Below, piece after piece: positions 63,511 through 64,000 of a stretch of DNA of 64,000 nt (positions are counted from its first letter, which is position 1; each line of letters starts with the position of its first letter). A program made the position numbers and the translations under genes. Origin of the DNA: Diphasiastrum complanatum (taxonomy: Eukaryota > Streptophyta > Lycopodiopsida > Lycopodiales > Lycopodiaceae); contig CM055102.1 in NCBI GenBank assembly GCA_029204225.1, positions 36,202,585 through 36,266,584 of the forward strand. Reading direction: 5' to 3'. Under the pieces are notes generated by a model that saw nothing but the letters and a program-made list of their open reading frames with translations, was not told the DNA's origin and searched no databases.

Positions 63511-64000
63511 GGTGATGTGATTGCACAAGATTGATCAAAAAATAGTATGCTTGAAAAATCTGAGGCAAGAGCACAATGGCATACATATGATGAAAAAATC
63601 TAACTCTTCACTATGAGAAATGAATGTCAAAAATAATTCTGTATTCATTATGGAAAAAAGAGGCTGCTCTCGGGTAGAGAGAGAAAATCATACATAGAAA
63701 ACTCGAATAGAGAGAGAGAATGAGTCCAAAACACCAAAATCTCAATATTCACAATATGGCAAAACATGCCCAGCTTTTCCTACATGAGAGAGACTCGAAT
63801 TCCTACAGTGGAGTTGCATGGAAAGTTCACTTAACTGAACTAATTCACCTACAAGAGATCCACATGTGTAATTGCATGCATGTATGGTGCATGTACTGCA
63901 TGTCAACTCATAAAACTGCCTAGACATGTGTAGATCACAGAAACTACTTTGCATGTTGCATGCACTGATTGCATGTGGCTTGCATGCATACAGTAAGACT
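63511..64000. other. End of window, nothing recognised
   Basis: No gene. Several GCATGCA-type phrases occur near 63870-63990. The expected remainder of Copia B pol is not visible, so the plus copy seems truncated here or continues in degraded form. Confidence 0.4.

Overview
The window reads as nuclear DNA of a large, repeat-rich land-plant genome. Evidence: LTR retrotransposons with plant-type initiator-Met tRNA primer sites (TGGTATCAGAGC and variants), a tRNA-derived SINE, short inverted-repeat elements, long (GA)n/(CT)n microsatellites, and two genes with GT-AG introns. A non-seed plant such as a fern would fit the mix of degraded Copia, Gypsy and DUF7869-like sequence, but that is inference; the sequence does not fix the species. 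There are no bacterial operons, rRNA genes or CRISPR arrays.

Layout. 1-7808: a Ty3/Gypsy element that carries gag and protease only; its 3' LTR appears interrupted by a Copia remnant with a clean 650-bp LTR. 7877-16000: mostly non-coding, with a tRNA-derived SINE, microsatellites, a candidate small secreted cysteine-rich protein gene (three exons, minus strand, 10242-11263), a possible terminal exon of another gene, and an intron-bearing relic resembling a Ptta/En/Spm plant transposase. 18046-20171: a Gypsy integrase tail and a broken DUF7869-type gene. 22689-24639: a strong DNA hairpin, an unidentified ORF, and the best gene of the window, a complete three-exon ARF-family GTPase (minus strand, 23817-24639). 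27440-27719: a MITE. 28546-35797: Copia fragments joined directly to a 5'-truncated Gypsy pol. 36298-41880: Copia debris on the minus strand around a 1.86-kb foldback element whose loop holds the 3' end of a Copia element, then a 39-bp minisatellite. 41884-44086: a Gypsy gag-pol on the minus strand. 48200-53287: a nearly full-length but inactivated Copia element on the minus strand. 53592-56927: a gag-like gene with two zinc knuckles and a coiled coil, and a chimeric Copia remnant. 56928-63500: a Copia element on the plus strand, split by a relative inserted in opposite orientation, with a 5-bp target duplication.

Only the ARF gene and, with less certainty, the small cysteine-rich gene look like functional host genes. 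All retroelement pol genes carry stops, frameshifts or lost catalytic residues, so none looks autonomous now. The most unusual items are the cysteine-rich secreted protein model, the foldback element with its Copia cargo, the precisely delimited nested insertion, the gag-protease-only Gypsy element and the divergent ARF.
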